NCBI GenBank assembly: GCA_028687375.1
Contig: JAQUAG010000003.1
Span: 188,788-252,787 of the forward strand
Direction of reading: 5' to 3'
Source: Arcobacteraceae bacterium
Lineage (GTDB): Bacteria; Campylobacterota; Campylobacteria; Campylobacterales; Arcobacteraceae
Length of the DNA stretch: 64,000 bases
Position numbers and translations under genes: made by a program. Under the pieces are notes generated by a model that saw only the letters and a program-made list of their open reading frames with translations, had not been told where the DNA came from and did not search any database. The stretch's first letter is position 1; each line of letters starts with the position of its first letter. Below are positions 18,677 through 28,324 of the stretch, in pieces.

Positions 18677-20092
18677 ATGTTTAAATATTTTTTTTATAGT
18701 TTTTTTATAGTTTTTATTTTTACAGGATGTAGTGATACTCAAAAAAATCTCGATTATTCCACAAGAGAATACAATGGAATAAGTAAAGATGCTATTCTGA
18801 ATGCAGCAAAAAGGGTAATTAAACTCTCCGATGAAGATTTTACAATCTCTTCAAAAAGAAACTCTATTAGTGTCATTCGAGCGATACCAAAAAATAAAGG
18901 TTTCACTATTGATATCAATATCAATGAACTTGAACTCAATACTACAACTGAAGGTGAGAAAACAACGACTAAACTTATTTTAAAACAAAAAGATGATATT
19001 TTTTCAGATAATCAAAGAATTTTAAAAGGGAGTGTTCACACCCTTTTTTGGGATAGAGTAGATTATCTTTTAGGACTCAATAAAAGTTGGTATAGTTGTA
19101 GTAAATATAGATTACTTATGAATTTTGATGGATTCTTTTGTGATATGAAATACAATTCAAATATATATCCTAGTGAATATGATATGATAAAAGATACCAC
19201 TATCGCAAAACCTGTTGTTTTAGTAGAAGAAAATATTAATCCTTCTCAAATCAATCTAACTTCAATGGATGGAATAGTATTACCATTTACAACTCCACCT
19301 AAAGAGAATGATGTAGTTATTGCTGATCTTAATACTTCTGGTTTATTTGATTTAAAACAAAATGCAACCATTTCAAATGATATAAACGATACAAATCAAT
19401 CAATAATTGATATTAATAGCACAGATAATAACAACTCAAATACTTTTGTTCCAGATCTCAATAGTACAATTTTAGAATATATTGAAAAACCATTACCAGA
19501 TGAGATAAAGATAAATGATCAAAATATTACTATCTTAGATAATAACCAATCAATCAATCATCAATTACCTGAAGTAAATCAAATGATAATAGTTGATAAT
19601 ACTAATGATATTATTGAAAAAGATTTGAATTCTACAGAAAATCTTCCTATTCAAATAGATGATAGCAATAAATCTTTAGATTCAAAATTTGAAAATCAAG
19701 AAGATATAAAAGCACCTATAATAACTCCACAAGAATCACAAATCGAATCAACTAAACCACCATTATCAAATTTTGGAAAGATATTTATGGAAAGTGATCC
19801 AAAAAATGATTACACGATAAATTTAGCTATTGCATACACAAAAGAGCAATCAGATAAATTTATCAATGATAATAACATCAAAGATAATAGTTTTGCTATT
19901 GGTTTTGTAAATGATTCAGATAATAAATATTATATTAAAATTATGTATGGTGTTTATAAATCAAAAGCCGATGCTTTAAAAGTACTTGAAAACTTTTCAA
20001 AAGAGCTTAAAGCAAATAAACCAACCGTGGAGAGTGTAGAAAAAAAACAAACTTTATTTAATAAAAAAGGTGAAGATTTAAGTGTTAACTAA
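18677..20092 (+). CDS. lipoprotein with C-terminal SPOR-like domain
   Basis: This 471-residue protein has a lipoprotein signal with the lipobox FTGC (Cys18). The first 170 residues form a globular region with a BamC-like feel, including SKDAILNAAKRV and a strand-rich stretch. An Asn/Asp-rich low-complexity linker (about 220-360) follows. The last 90 residues are SPOR-like (NDYTINLAIAYTKEQ ... YYIKIMYGVYKSKADAL), like those fused to the TolC protein two genes upstream. It lies 8 bases after the LapD-like gene. A membrane-to-wall linker role is inferred. Confidence 0.75.
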   Translation: MFKYFFYSFFIVFIFTGCSDTQKNLDYSTREYNGISKDAILNAAKRVIKLSDEDFTISSKRNSISVIRAIPKNKGFTIDININELELNTTTEGEKTTTKLILKQKDDIFSDNQRILKGSVHTLFWDRVDYLLGLNKSWYSCSKYRLLMNFDGFFCDMKYNSNIYPSEYDMIKDTTIAKPVVLVEENINPSQINLTSMDGIVLPFTTPPKENDVVIADLNTSGLFDLKQNATISNDINDTNQSIIDINSTDNNNSNTFVPDLNSTILEYIEKPLPDEIKINDQNITILDNNQSINHQLPEVNQMIIVDNTNDIIEKDLNSTENLPIQIDDSNKSLDSKFENQEDIKAPIITPQESQIESTKPPLSNFGKIFMESDPKNDYTINLAIAYTKEQSDKFINDNNIKDNSFAIGFVNDSDNKYYIKIMYGVYKSKADALKVLENFSKELKANKPTVESVEKKQTLFNKKGEDLSVN

Positions 20093-20107
20093 TCCAAAAG
20101 AGTAATT

Positions 20108-21052
20108 ATGAAAAATATCTATAAATATATTTTTATTATTTTATTACTATTAACTAACCTTTTTGGTGGAGCATTTGAAAATGCTATTAATCTTTATCAA
20201 AAAGGTTTATACAAAGAGGCATTTAGAAGTTTTGAAAGTTTAGCAAAAAATGGTAATTCAAATGCCCAATACAATCTAGGAATGATGTATTATAATGGTG
20301 TTGGAATAGAAAAGAATAAGATTTTAGCCTTTGTATGGCTTTCTCATGCTTCTAATAATGGGAATAAACTTGCACAAAATAAACTAGGATATATGTATGA
20401 AAAGGGGGAAGTAAAAGGGACGAAAGATCAAGAAAAAGCACTCAATGAATACCTCAAATCTGCCCTACAAAACTATAATATTGCACAACTTAATCTTGCT
20501 ATGAAATATAGTGAAAATCCAACTGAAGAAAATCTCAAGATAGCATTCTTTTGGTATCAAAAAGCAGCTGCAAATAATAATACTGCCGCTATGAATAATC
20601 TAGCTCATATGTACTACTATGGACAAAGTGTCTCCAAAAATCTCAAAAAAGCTTTTGATTTATATTTCACAGCTGCATCATATGGAGATAGTGTTGCCCA
20701 ATATAATCTTGCTATGATGTATTATGGTGGTGAATATGTTAAAAGAGATGAAAAAGAAGCTCTTATCTGGCTTAACTTTTCAGCTCAATCAGGATATCCA
20801 ATGGCACAAGTGAGACTTGGAAATTTTTATAAAGAGGGAGTCATTACCAAACAAGATTATCAAAAAGCTGTTTATTGGTTCAATGAAGCTGCACAGCAAA
20901 ATGACCCACCTGGACAATACTATTTGGGAGTTTCTTATTACTATGGATTGGGAGTTGAAAGAAATCTACCAAAAGCAAAACATTGGCTGGAGATGTCAGC
21001 TGCAAGTAAATACAATGGTGCTATATCATTTCTTCAAAGAAATAAGTTTTAA
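20108..21052 (+). CDS. secreted Sel1-repeat protein
   Basis: This 314-residue protein has a signal peptide (1-20) followed by about eight Sel1-type helical repeats, for example AQYNLGMMYYNGVGIEKN, AAMNNLAHMYYYGQSVSKN and GQYYLGVSYYYGLGVERN. Sel1 repeats act as protein-binding scaffolds. It sits 15 bases after the SPOR lipoprotein and is probably a periplasmic scaffold of the same system. Its partner is unknown. Confidence 0.88.
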   Translation: MKNIYKYIFIILLLLTNLFGGAFENAINLYQKGLYKEAFRSFESLAKNGNSNAQYNLGMMYYNGVGIEKNKILAFVWLSHASNNGNKLAQNKLGYMYEKGEVKGTKDQEKALNEYLKSALQNYNIAQLNLAMKYSENPTEENLKIAFFWYQKAAANNNTAAMNNLAHMYYYGQSVSKNLKKAFDLYFTAASYGDSVAQYNLAMMYYGGEYVKRDEKEALIWLNFSAQSGYPMAQVRLGNFYKEGVITKQDYQKAVYWFNEAAQQNDPPGQYYLGVSYYYGLGVERNLPKAKHWLEMSAASKYNGAISFLQRNKF

Positions 21053-21060
21053 TATCTACG

Positions 21061-22020
21061 ATGGATAAAACAATTGATTTTTCAAAAACTATACACTTTG
21101 TAAAACCAAATGTTGATTTTGATTTAAATGATTTTGAGCTATTAAATAGTTTAAAATATGATTTTTTTTATGAAACTATAGCTAAGTTCTATAGTATCAA
21201 AAAAAATGAGATTGAACTTTTCAATAGTCAAAGCAGTGCTATATTTTCACTATTACGGTATCTTCATTTAGAAAAATGTTATCTCTATTCCCCTATCTAC
21301 CAAGAATATAAAAGAGCCGCTATAGCTTTTGGATACGATATTACTTTTATTAATAGATTTGAAAATATAGAAGAAGAGATACAAAAAGATAGTTTGGTTA
21401 TTTTTGCTAATCCTTCATATCCAGATGGGAAGTACTATGATATAGCCAATTATTTTGCAAAATGGACAAAAGCAAATGCAACCATAATTATAGATGAATC
21501 TTTTTTGGACTTTACAAATGAAAAAAGTGCTATAGATTATCTAAAATGCTATCCAAAACTTTATATTATAAAATCTTTTGCCCATTTCTATGGTATTTCA
21601 CATCTTAAAATATCAGCTATTCTCTCAAATAAAGTATCGGTACAAAAACTAAAACAAAAAGAACCTCTTGATAAAATATCACTAGTTGATATACATTATA
21701 TTTGTGAGGCTTTAAAAGATAAAAATTTCAAGAAAATTGGAAAAGCATTAGCTTCAAAGAACAATATTTTATTAGAGCAACTACTTCAAAAATCTAATTT
21801 TTTTGAAAAGATTTATCCAAGTAGCACTAATTTAATTTTAGCAAAATTATCAAAATTAAAAGCGATACAACTACAAGAGCTATTTATAAAACATAAAATT
21901 TTTATTCAAAACTATGCACATTTTGATAGTTTAGATGAAAGTTATCTAGGATTTTGTGTTCAAAATACAAAAGATTTAGAACTCCTAGAGAAGATATTAA
22001 AAGAGTTACCTAAGTATTGA
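21061..22020 (+). CDS. PLP-fold type I aminotransferase-like protein lacking the catalytic lysine
   Basis: This 319-residue protein resembles the HisC/CobD-type aminotransferases: FANPSYPDG matches the NPNNPTG region, IIIDESFLDF carries the PLP-contacting Asp145, and IIKSFAHFYGISHLK lines up with the S.sK.yglpGLR motif. In that alignment His175 replaces the Schiff-base lysine. If correct, the protein cannot form the normal PLP aldimine. It starts 8 bases after the Sel1 gene and ends the operon. The 3' end overlaps the convergent receiver gene by 15 bases. It could be a pseudoenzyme or a divergent lyase. Confidence 0.75.
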   Translation: MDKTIDFSKTIHFVKPNVDFDLNDFELLNSLKYDFFYETIAKFYSIKKNEIELFNSQSSAIFSLLRYLHLEKCYLYSPIYQEYKRAAIAFGYDITFINRFENIEEEIQKDSLVIFANPSYPDGKYYDIANYFAKWTKANATIIIDESFLDFTNEKSAIDYLKCYPKLYIIKSFAHFYGISHLKISAILSNKVSVQKLKQKEPLDKISLVDIHYICEALKDKNFKKIGKALASKNNILLEQLLQKSNFFEKIYPSSTNLILAKLSKLKAIQLQELFIKHKIFIQNYAHFDSLDESYLGFCVQNTKDLELLEKILKELPKY

Positions 22021-22581
22021 TATTCCATCATCTGTTAATTCGTATTGAATATCTTTTTCACTTAAATCATAAGTCAATTGAATTATCTCTGACATATTTT
22101 TATGATAGTTGTAGCCAACTTTTTTAAAAGTAAATTTTTCTTTATCAAAAACAAGAGTATTTAATCGCTTTCCAATTAAAGCAAGATCTATCATCAAATC
22201 ATCATCACAATATTGTGAACAATTTTCCTCTTTTACTACTATCTTCAAAAGTTCATTTTGGGCAATAGGTTTTAAAACTCTTTGTTTATTGTACTTTTCT
22301 TTACAATTTTCACAACTATGTACATCTGAACAACCACTTATTTCACTCATTATCACCACTTTTTGTTTTGGCTTGATTTCTAAAATAAAAGCTAAAAGTT
22401 TTTTCCCAATATCATCAGCAAAATCTATAAATACCATATCATATTCATACTTACTAAAAAACTCAAATCCATCTTGATAATGACTGACTTTATCAATAAT
22501 AAAATCAGTAGGAATTGATTGAAGCATATCACACAGTTTTGATAAATCATTAGGATTATTATCGTAAATTAATATTTTCAT
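22006..22581 (-). CDS. receiver-domain protein with extra cysteines
   Basis: A 191-residue protein begins with a response-regulator receiver: acidic Asp7, phospho-acceptor Asp53 in MVFIDF, and Lys104 in VLKP. Between the fourth strand and Lys104 it has an insert with Cys84, Cys90 and Cys93, and two more Cys follow in NCSQYC. The last 60 residues are not a recognised DNA-binding domain. A redox or metal-responsive switch is possible but is inference. It appears monocistronic and points away from nfo. Confidence 0.72.
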   Translation of the reverse strand: MKILIYDNNPNDLSKLCDMLQSIPTDFIIDKVSHYQDGFEFFSKYEYDMVFIDFADDIGKKLLAFILEIKPKQKVVIMSEISGCSDVHSCENCKEKYNKQRVLKPIAQNELLKIVVKEENCSQYCDDDLMIDLALIGKRLNTLVFDKEKFTFKKVGYNYHKNMSEIIQLTYDLSEKDIQYELTDDGISILR

Positions 22582-22728
22582 AACAAAATTGTATTCTTTT
22601 TTTGTAATTTTGCTGTAACTTTTTGAGTTTTTCTTTAAAATAATTTAAATTTTTAATCTTTCAGATAAAGTCAGCTTTCTAATTCTATTTGCTATTATTA
22701 TCAAAAATCAAAATAGATTGGATAATCG

Positions 22729-23628
22729 ATGTCAAATCATCTTAGTAAAAAGTTTTTCGGAGCACATGTAAGTGCTGGTGGTGGTGTTCAAAATGCACCA
22801 CTTAATGCTATGGAGATAGGTGCAAAAGCGTTTGCCCTTTTTACAAAAAATCAAAAAAGATGGGATGCAGCTCCACTTGATACAAAAACTCTTGATGAGT
22901 GGTTTGCAAACTTAGAAAAAAGTGGCATTTTACCAAAGCATATCCTTCCACACGATAGCTATCTTATCAATCTTGGGCATCCAGAAGAGGATAAACTTCT
23001 TAAAAGTAGAGAAGCTTTTATAGATGAGATGAGACGATGTGAAGTTTTGGGACTAGACCGTCTCAACTTTCATCCTGGGAGCCACTTACAAAAATTTTCA
23101 AAAAAAGATCCAAATCTTGAAGAGCTCACTTATAGTGCTGAGATAGAGTGTCTTGAAACAATAGCAGAATCAATCAATCGAGCATTAGATGAGACAAAAG
23201 GGATAATCGCTGTTATTGAAAATACAGCTGGTCAAGGGACGAATATGGGATATACTTTTGAACACTTAGCTTACATTATCGATAAAGTGGAAGATAAAAG
23301 TCGTGTTGGGGTGTGTATCGATACTTGTCATATGTTTACTTCTGGTTATGACATTAGAACTCGTGAAGCTTATGATAAAACTTGGAATGCTTTTGATAAA
23401 ATTGTTGGAAGAGAGTTTTTAAAAGGGATGCATATAAATGATAGCAAACCACCACTTGGAGCAAAAGTTGATAGACATGAATCTTTAGGACTTGGGCACA
23501 TTGGAATAGATGCTTTTAATTTTATAGCAAATGATGAGAGGATGAATGATATTCCACTTATCTTAGAAACTCCAAATGAGTCACTTTGGGCTGATGAGAT
23601 TAGAAAATTATATAGTTTGGTAAAATAA
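22729..23628 (+). CDS. nfo: endonuclease IV
   Basis: This 299-residue AP endonuclease acts in base excision repair. The family signatures are visible: [15 protein letters not shown] at the start, [31 protein letters not shown] and [17 protein letters not shown], which together supply the metal ligands. Length and motifs are normal. REP-like palindromes lie directly after its stop codon. Confidence 0.96.
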   Translation: MSNHLSKKFFGAHVSAGGGVQNAPLNAMEIGAKAFALFTKNQKRWDAAPLDTKTLDEWFANLEKSGILPKHILPHDSYLINLGHPEEDKLLKSREAFIDEMRRCEVLGLDRLNFHPGSHLQKFSKKDPNLEELTYSAEIECLETIAESINRALDETKGIIAVIENTAGQGTNMGYTFEHLAYIIDKVEDKSRVGVCIDTCHMFTSGYDIRTREAYDKTWNAFDKIVGREFLKGMHINDSKPPLGAKVDRHESLGLGHIGIDAFNFIANDERMNDIPLILETPNESLWADEIRKLYSLVK

Positions 23629-23631
23629 ATC

Positions 23632-23653
23632 GTAAAGCTGACTTTAGTCGGCT
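23632..23653 (+). repeat. REP-like palindrome 1
   Basis: GTAA followed by AGCTGACTTTAGTCGGCT forms a hairpin of seven base pairs with one G-T pair and a TTTA loop. The 5' tetranucleotide plus short stem is the form of REP elements mobilised by RAYT proteins. A related fragment, AAAGTCAGCTTT, lies in inverse orientation before nfo near 22668. Confidence 0.5.
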
Positions 23654-23690
23654 GTCAAAAAAAATGAAATTGAAAAGTATAAGAAAAATC

Positions 23691-23712
23691 ACCGAATGAA
23701 TTCGGTTCTACA
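23691..23712 (-). repeat. REP-like palindrome 2
   Basis: On the minus strand TGTAG is followed by AACCGAATTCATTCGGT, a perfect 7-base stem with 2-base loop. It faces the first REP-like palindrome at 23632, giving the head-to-head layout of a REPIN, but with two different palindromes. Confidence 0.5.
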
Positions 23713-23732
23713 GAAAGAAATTAGGAAAAAAT

Positions 23733-25049
23733 ATGGAAAAAAAACTACACCTTGTAAGCCTTGGTTGTACAAAAAATTTAATTGATAGCGAAGTGATGCT
23801 GGGTCGTCTTAAAGATTATACTATCACCGATGAACCAAGTGAGGCTGACCTCATCATTGTAAATACTTGTGGCTTTATAGAAAGTGCAAAAGAGGAATCA
23901 TTAAATACAATTTTTACCCTCCACGATCAAAGAAAAGAGAGTTCTGTTTTGGTTATGGCTGGATGTTTATCTCAACGATACAAAGATGAACTTCAAGAGG
24001 GGCTTAGTGAAGTTGATATCTTTACTGGTGTTGGGGATTATGATGTGATTGATAAACTTGTAGAAGAGAAAAGAAGTCAATTTTCCCCTAAAGTTTTTTT
24101 AGCAGATGAAACACTAGATCGTGTAATAACTGGTTCAAACTTTCATGGATATATCAAACTTTCTGAAGGGTGCAATCAATCATGTGCATTTTGTGCGATA
24201 CCAAATTTTAAAGGGAAGCTCAATAGTAGAACTTTAGAATCAATTGAAAAAGAGCTAAAAAATATGGTTGCAAATGGTTACTATGATTTTTCTTTTGTAA
24301 GTCAAGATAGTAGTTCATATCTTAGAGACCATAATATAAATGATGGACTAGAACAACTCATTGAAACAGTTGAAAAAATTGATGGAGTTAAAAGTGGAAG
24401 AATTTTATATTTGTATCCATCAACAACAACTCTAAATCTTATTAATAAAATTGCTCAAAGCCCTATTTTCCAAACCTATTATGATATGCCACTACAACAT
24501 ATCTCATCAAATATGCTTAAAATTATGAAAAGAGGAAAAGGGACTGAAAAACTAAAAGAGCTTATGGATGAGATGAGAAAAGTTCCGAACTCTTTTGTAA
24601 GAAGCACTTTTATTGTAGGGCATCCAGGGGAAAGCGAAGAGGATTTTGCTGAGCTTTGCGATTATGTAAAAGAGTACGAGTTTGATAGAGCAAATGTATT
24701 TAGTTATAGTGATGAGGAAGATACAAGTGCTTATGAGATGAGTGAAAAAATACCACAAGAAGTTATCGATAAGAGAGCTGATATTTTAGGTGCAATCATC
24801 AAAGAAACAACTTTAAAAAGTATGGAAAAAGATATCGGAAAAACTTTTTCTGTGGTGGTTGAGGGTGTAAGTGATGAGCATGATTTGCTCCTTAGTGCTA
24901 GAAAATTATCATGGGAAAGAGATATTGATGGAGAGATTTATATCAATGATAATGAACTTGAAGTTGCCGTTGAATTTGGAAAAATTTATAATGTGAAAAT
25001 AACTGAACTTGTGGGGGATAAACTTTTAGGAACTATTATTAATGAATAG
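23733..25049 (+). CDS. rimO: ribosomal protein S12 methylthiotransferase
   Basis: RimO adds a methylthio group to Asp of ribosomal protein S12 using two Fe-S clusters and SAM. The N-terminal cluster cysteines are in LGCTKNLIDSE, NTCGFIESAKEES and AGCLSQRY. The radical-SAM motif is CNQSCAFCAIP near residue 147. A TRAM domain ends the protein. Length (438) is typical. It overlaps the next gene by 8 bases. Confidence 0.96.
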   Translation: MEKKLHLVSLGCTKNLIDSEVMLGRLKDYTITDEPSEADLIIVNTCGFIESAKEESLNTIFTLHDQRKESSVLVMAGCLSQRYKDELQEGLSEVDIFTGVGDYDVIDKLVEEKRSQFSPKVFLADETLDRVITGSNFHGYIKLSEGCNQSCAFCAIPNFKGKLNSRTLESIEKELKNMVANGYYDFSFVSQDSSSYLRDHNINDGLEQLIETVEKIDGVKSGRILYLYPSTTTLNLINKIAQSPIFQTYYDMPLQHISSNMLKIMKRGKGTEKLKELMDEMRKVPNSFVRSTFIVGHPGESEEDFAELCDYVKEYEFDRANVFSYSDEEDTSAYEMSEKIPQEVIDKRADILGAIIKETTLKSMEKDIGKTFSVVVEGVSDEHDLLLSARKLSWERDIDGEIYINDNELEVAVEFGKIYNVKITELVGDKLLGTIINE

Positions 25050-25359
25050 TATCGATTTGTTTATTGAAAAGATTCATAACAATCACTTTGTTGAAGCTCA
25101 TGAAGTTTTGGAAAATGATTGGAAAAGATTTAAAAAAGAGAGTAAAAAGGAGAATGCTAAATTTCTTCAAGCCCTTATCAATGGGGCAACTTCAATTGCA
25201 CTTTGGATAAAAAAACGACCAGAACCAAGTCTAAGAGTTTGGGACTTTTTCCAAAAAAATAAATATTTAATCGAAACTATCAACCTTAACGAAAAAGAAA
25301 AATATCTTTTTACAATTAAACTTTTAGAGTATAAATTCACACAAAAAGAAAAACTTTAA
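25042..25359 (+). CDS. DUF309 family protein
   Basis: This 105-residue helical protein contains HNNHFVEAHEVLENDW and a run ending FLQALINGATS, the conserved shape of DUF309. The function of the family is not established. The 8-base overlap with rimO suggests co-translation. Confidence 0.8.
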   Translation: MNSIDLFIEKIHNNHFVEAHEVLENDWKRFKKESKKENAKFLQALINGATSIALWIKKRPEPSLRVWDFFQKNKYLIETINLNEKEKYLFTIKLLEYKFTQKEKL

Positions 25360-25370
25360 ATTATATCTGT

Positions 25371-25376
25371 TATAAT
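25371..25376 (+). promoter_or_regulatory. TATAAT -10 box for the transporter gene
   Basis: A perfect TATAAT lies 31 bases before the TehA-like start, with ATAAGGA as the ribosome-binding site. Confidence 0.55.
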
Positions 25377-25406
25377 CCACGCCTATTTTTATTATAAGGA
25401 ACTTCA

Positions 25407-26387
25407 ATGGAAAATGGTCATGGTTTAAAACTAGAATGTGAGCAAAATAGGTTAAAATTTTTCCCTATTATGATGTATGCTATTGTTATGGGGCTTGGTG
25501 GACTTACTATCACTTACCAAAAAGCGCATATTTGGCTTAGTTTCCCATCGATTATAGGAACCGTGTTGATGTATATCACAACAATTGCTTTTTTTACAAT
25601 TAGTACTCTTTATATGATGAAATATTTTAAATATAAAAAAGAGGTTATCTCTGAATTTAATCATCCTATTCGAATTAACTTCTTTGCTGCTATCTCTATT
25701 TCGATGCTTATGTTAGCTATCATTTATAAAGAACAATTTTTACCACTAAGTGCTTGGTTTTGGTATATTGGTGCTTTTTTACATTTTGCACTTACAATGT
25801 ACACCATAAGCTTTTGGATCAATAAAAATCAAATTTTAGATCACTCAAATCCAGCTTGGTTTATCCCAATTGTTGGAAATGTCCTTGTCCCTGTTGGTGG
25901 AGTTGGATTTGCAAATCCTGGTATATTAAACTACTTTTTCAGCGTTGGGATGTTTTTTTGGATTATACTTTTTGCACTTATTTTAAATCGTATCATCTTT
26001 CATCATCAATTAGCTACTAAATTTATGCCTACATTATTTATCCTTATTGCACCACCTGCTGTTGGATTTATTGCTTATGTTAAACTTTATGGTCACATAG
26101 ATACTTTTGCTTTAATGCTTTTTAATATGGGATTATTTTTTACATTTTTAGTAGCTTTTATGTATAAAAATTTTATTAAAATTAAATTCTTTATCTCTTG
26201 GTGGGCATTTGTATTTCCAGTTGCTGCGATGGCAATTAGCTCTATGCTTATGTTTCATCATACAAAAGATATTGCTTTATTTATACTCTCTTATGTATTG
26301 ATAAGTGTAGTAACTATAATAGTTCTAGTCGTTTCTTACAATACTATTTTAAATATCAATGAAAAAGAGATTTGTATTCAAGAATAG
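25407..26387 (+). CDS. TehA/SLAC1-type (TDT family) transporter
   Basis: This 326-residue protein has about ten hydrophobic helices and the family layout of tellurite-resistance/dicarboxylate transporters (C4-dicarboxylate, malate or chloride channels). Examples are FPIMMYAIVMGLGGLTITYQ at the start and NPAWFIPIVGNVLVPVGG in the middle. The substrate cannot be predicted. It has its own promoter and stands alone. Confidence 0.85.
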   Translation: MENGHGLKLECEQNRLKFFPIMMYAIVMGLGGLTITYQKAHIWLSFPSIIGTVLMYITTIAFFTISTLYMMKYFKYKKEVISEFNHPIRINFFAAISISMLMLAIIYKEQFLPLSAWFWYIGAFLHFALTMYTISFWINKNQILDHSNPAWFIPIVGNVLVPVGGVGFANPGILNYFFSVGMFFWIILFALILNRIIFHHQLATKFMPTLFILIAPPAVGFIAYVKLYGHIDTFALMLFNMGLFFTFLVAFMYKNFIKIKFFISWWAFVFPVAAMAISSMLMFHHTKDIALFILSYVLISVVTIIVLVVSYNTILNINEKEICIQE

Positions 26388-26432
26388 TTAACGAATTAAC
26401 ACAAATCTCATATTAATTTTATCGTTTGTGGG

Positions 26433-26438
26433 TATAAT
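26433..26438 (+). promoter_or_regulatory. TATAAT -10 box for the UbiD-like gene
   Basis: A perfect TATAAT lies 38 bases before the TTG start, in the sequence GGGTATAATC. Confidence 0.55.
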
Positions 26439-26475
26439 CTTTCTTTACTAATAAAATAGAAAAAAGGATTATCCC

Positions 26476-28302
26476 TTGTCATATACCATAAATGAAACAA
26501 TCAAACGGCTTCAAGAAAACAATCTACTTAAAATCATCACAGAACCTTTAGATATCTATCTTGAGATTCCCCATATTGCTTATATTGAAGTGAAAAAACC
26601 TGATAGTAAAGCAATACTTTTTACAAACCCAATAGATAAAAAAACAGGTAAAAAATTTACAACTCCTGTTTTAATGAATGTGTTTTGTAATGCAAAAGCA
26701 GTTGAACTATTTATCGGCGATGCTGATAAAATAGCTAGTGAAATAGAAGGTTTACTTAAGATGAAACCACCTCAAGGGTTTGCAGATAAGTTAGCTTTAT
26801 TTGGGAAACTTTTTAATCTCAAAAATGTACCGCCAAAAAGATTAACAAAAAAAGGTATCTCTCAAGAGATTATTAGATTAGGAAAAGATGCAAAACTTAG
26901 TGACCTACCAATCCTTACAACTTGGGAGCAAGATGGTGGTCCATTTATCACTATGGGGCAAGTGTATACAACAAGCCTCGATGGAAAGATGAATAATGTA
27001 GGGATGTATAGACTTCAAGTGTACAGCGATGGGCAACTAGGGATGCACTGGCAAATCCATAAAGATAGTAACCACTTCTTCCACGAGTATAAGAAAGCTG
27101 GTAAAAAAATGCCTGTAAGTATTGGAATTGGTGGGGATCCTATGTATATTTGGTGTGGACAAGCACCGCTACCTATTGGTGTTTTTGAACTTATGCTGTA
27201 TGGATTTGTAAAAAAAGAAAATGCAAAACTTGTAAAATCAATCACAAATGATATCTATGTACCACATGATGTTGACTTTGTTATCGAAGGTTTTGTAGAT
27301 CCAGAAAATTTTAAAATCGAAGGACCTTTTGGGGATCATACTGGATACTACACTTTAGAGGAGGAATATCCTGTACTTGATGTTACTTGTATCACAAGTA
27401 AAGCTCACCCGATTTTTGCAGCAACTGTTGTAGGGAAACCACCACTTGAAGATAAATATATGGGATATGCAACGGAGAGAATTTTTCTCCCTCTTTTAAA
27501 AACAACAGCTCCCGATTTGATTGATTATTATATGCCTGAAAATGGTGTTTTTCACAATCTTATCCTAGCAAAAATCAATGTAAACTACCCAGGTCACGCT
27601 TCTCAAATGATGCATGCATTTTGGGGTGTTGGACAAATGAGTTTTGTAAAACATGCTATTTTTGTGGGTAACGATGCTCCAGAACTTCACGATGATGAGG
27701 CTATAACAAAATGGATACTAAACCGAATTAATCCAGAAGAATTACTTATCACTAGAGGAGTTGTTGATGCACTTGATCACTCTAGCCCAAAATTTGCAGT
27801 GGGTGGAAAACTTGGGATTGACTGTACTGGTGATGAACTCAAAAATAGTGGCATTATCGCTATTGGTGATGAGGAACTTCTTCATAAAATTCAAAATATC
27901 ACAAATGATGTGGTTGATGTAAGACAATATCACACAGATACAAAAAACCCTATCACAGTTTTAAGTGTAGAAAAAACTAGAAGCCAAAAAGAGCTTTTTG
28001 ATGAACTTAAAATACTTTTCTTACATATTAAAATCTTAGTAATAGTTGATGTTAAAAATAACCACCTTGGCAATCCATATATGCTCCTTTGGAGAGTTGT
28101 CAATAATATAGATAGCAATCGTGATATTTTTATAGAAGATAATATGATAGGGATAGATGCAACTAATAAAAATAATTTAGATGGATTTACAAGAAGATGG
28201 CCTGATGATGTTACCTGTACGGCAAGTGTTCTTGAAGATTTAAAAACTAGAAATATTATCGATGTAGATGATGAATTTATCGAAAAATGGGGATTGATTT
28301 AA
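26476..28302 (+). CDS. UbiD-family decarboxylase
   Basis: This 608-residue protein belongs to the prenylated-FMN decarboxylase family. Motifs include DGGPFITMGQVYT, NVGMYRLQV, IGIGGDPMYIWCGQAPLP and EGPFGDHTGYY, the last holding the catalytic acid region. Campylobacterota make menaquinone by the futalosine pathway, where a UbiD-type enzyme removes a carboxyl group late in the route. I infer that role. The start is TTG at 26476, with AAAAAGGAT upstream; no ATG opens the frame. Confidence 0.9.
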   Translation: MSYTINETIKRLQENNLLKIITEPLDIYLEIPHIAYIEVKKPDSKAILFTNPIDKKTGKKFTTPVLMNVFCNAKAVELFIGDADKIASEIEGLLKMKPPQGFADKLALFGKLFNLKNVPPKRLTKKGISQEIIRLGKDAKLSDLPILTTWEQDGGPFITMGQVYTTSLDGKMNNVGMYRLQVYSDGQLGMHWQIHKDSNHFFHEYKKAGKKMPVSIGIGGDPMYIWCGQAPLPIGVFELMLYGFVKKENAKLVKSITNDIYVPHDVDFVIEGFVDPENFKIEGPFGDHTGYYTLEEEYPVLDVTCITSKAHPIFAATVVGKPPLEDKYMGYATERIFLPLLKTTAPDLIDYYMPENGVFHNLILAKINVNYPGHASQMMHAFWGVGQMSFVKHAIFVGNDAPELHDDEAITKWILNRINPEELLITRGVVDALDHSSPKFAVGGKLGIDCTGDELKNSGIIAIGDEELLHKIQNITNDVVDVRQYHTDTKNPITVLSVEKTRSQKELFDELKILFLHIKILVIVDVKNNHLGNPYMLLWRVVNNIDSNRDIFIEDNMIGIDATNKNNLDGFTRRWPDDVTCTASVLEDLKTRNIIDVDDEFIEKWGLI

Positions 28303-28324
28303 TCTCCTTATTTCGTTAAATATA

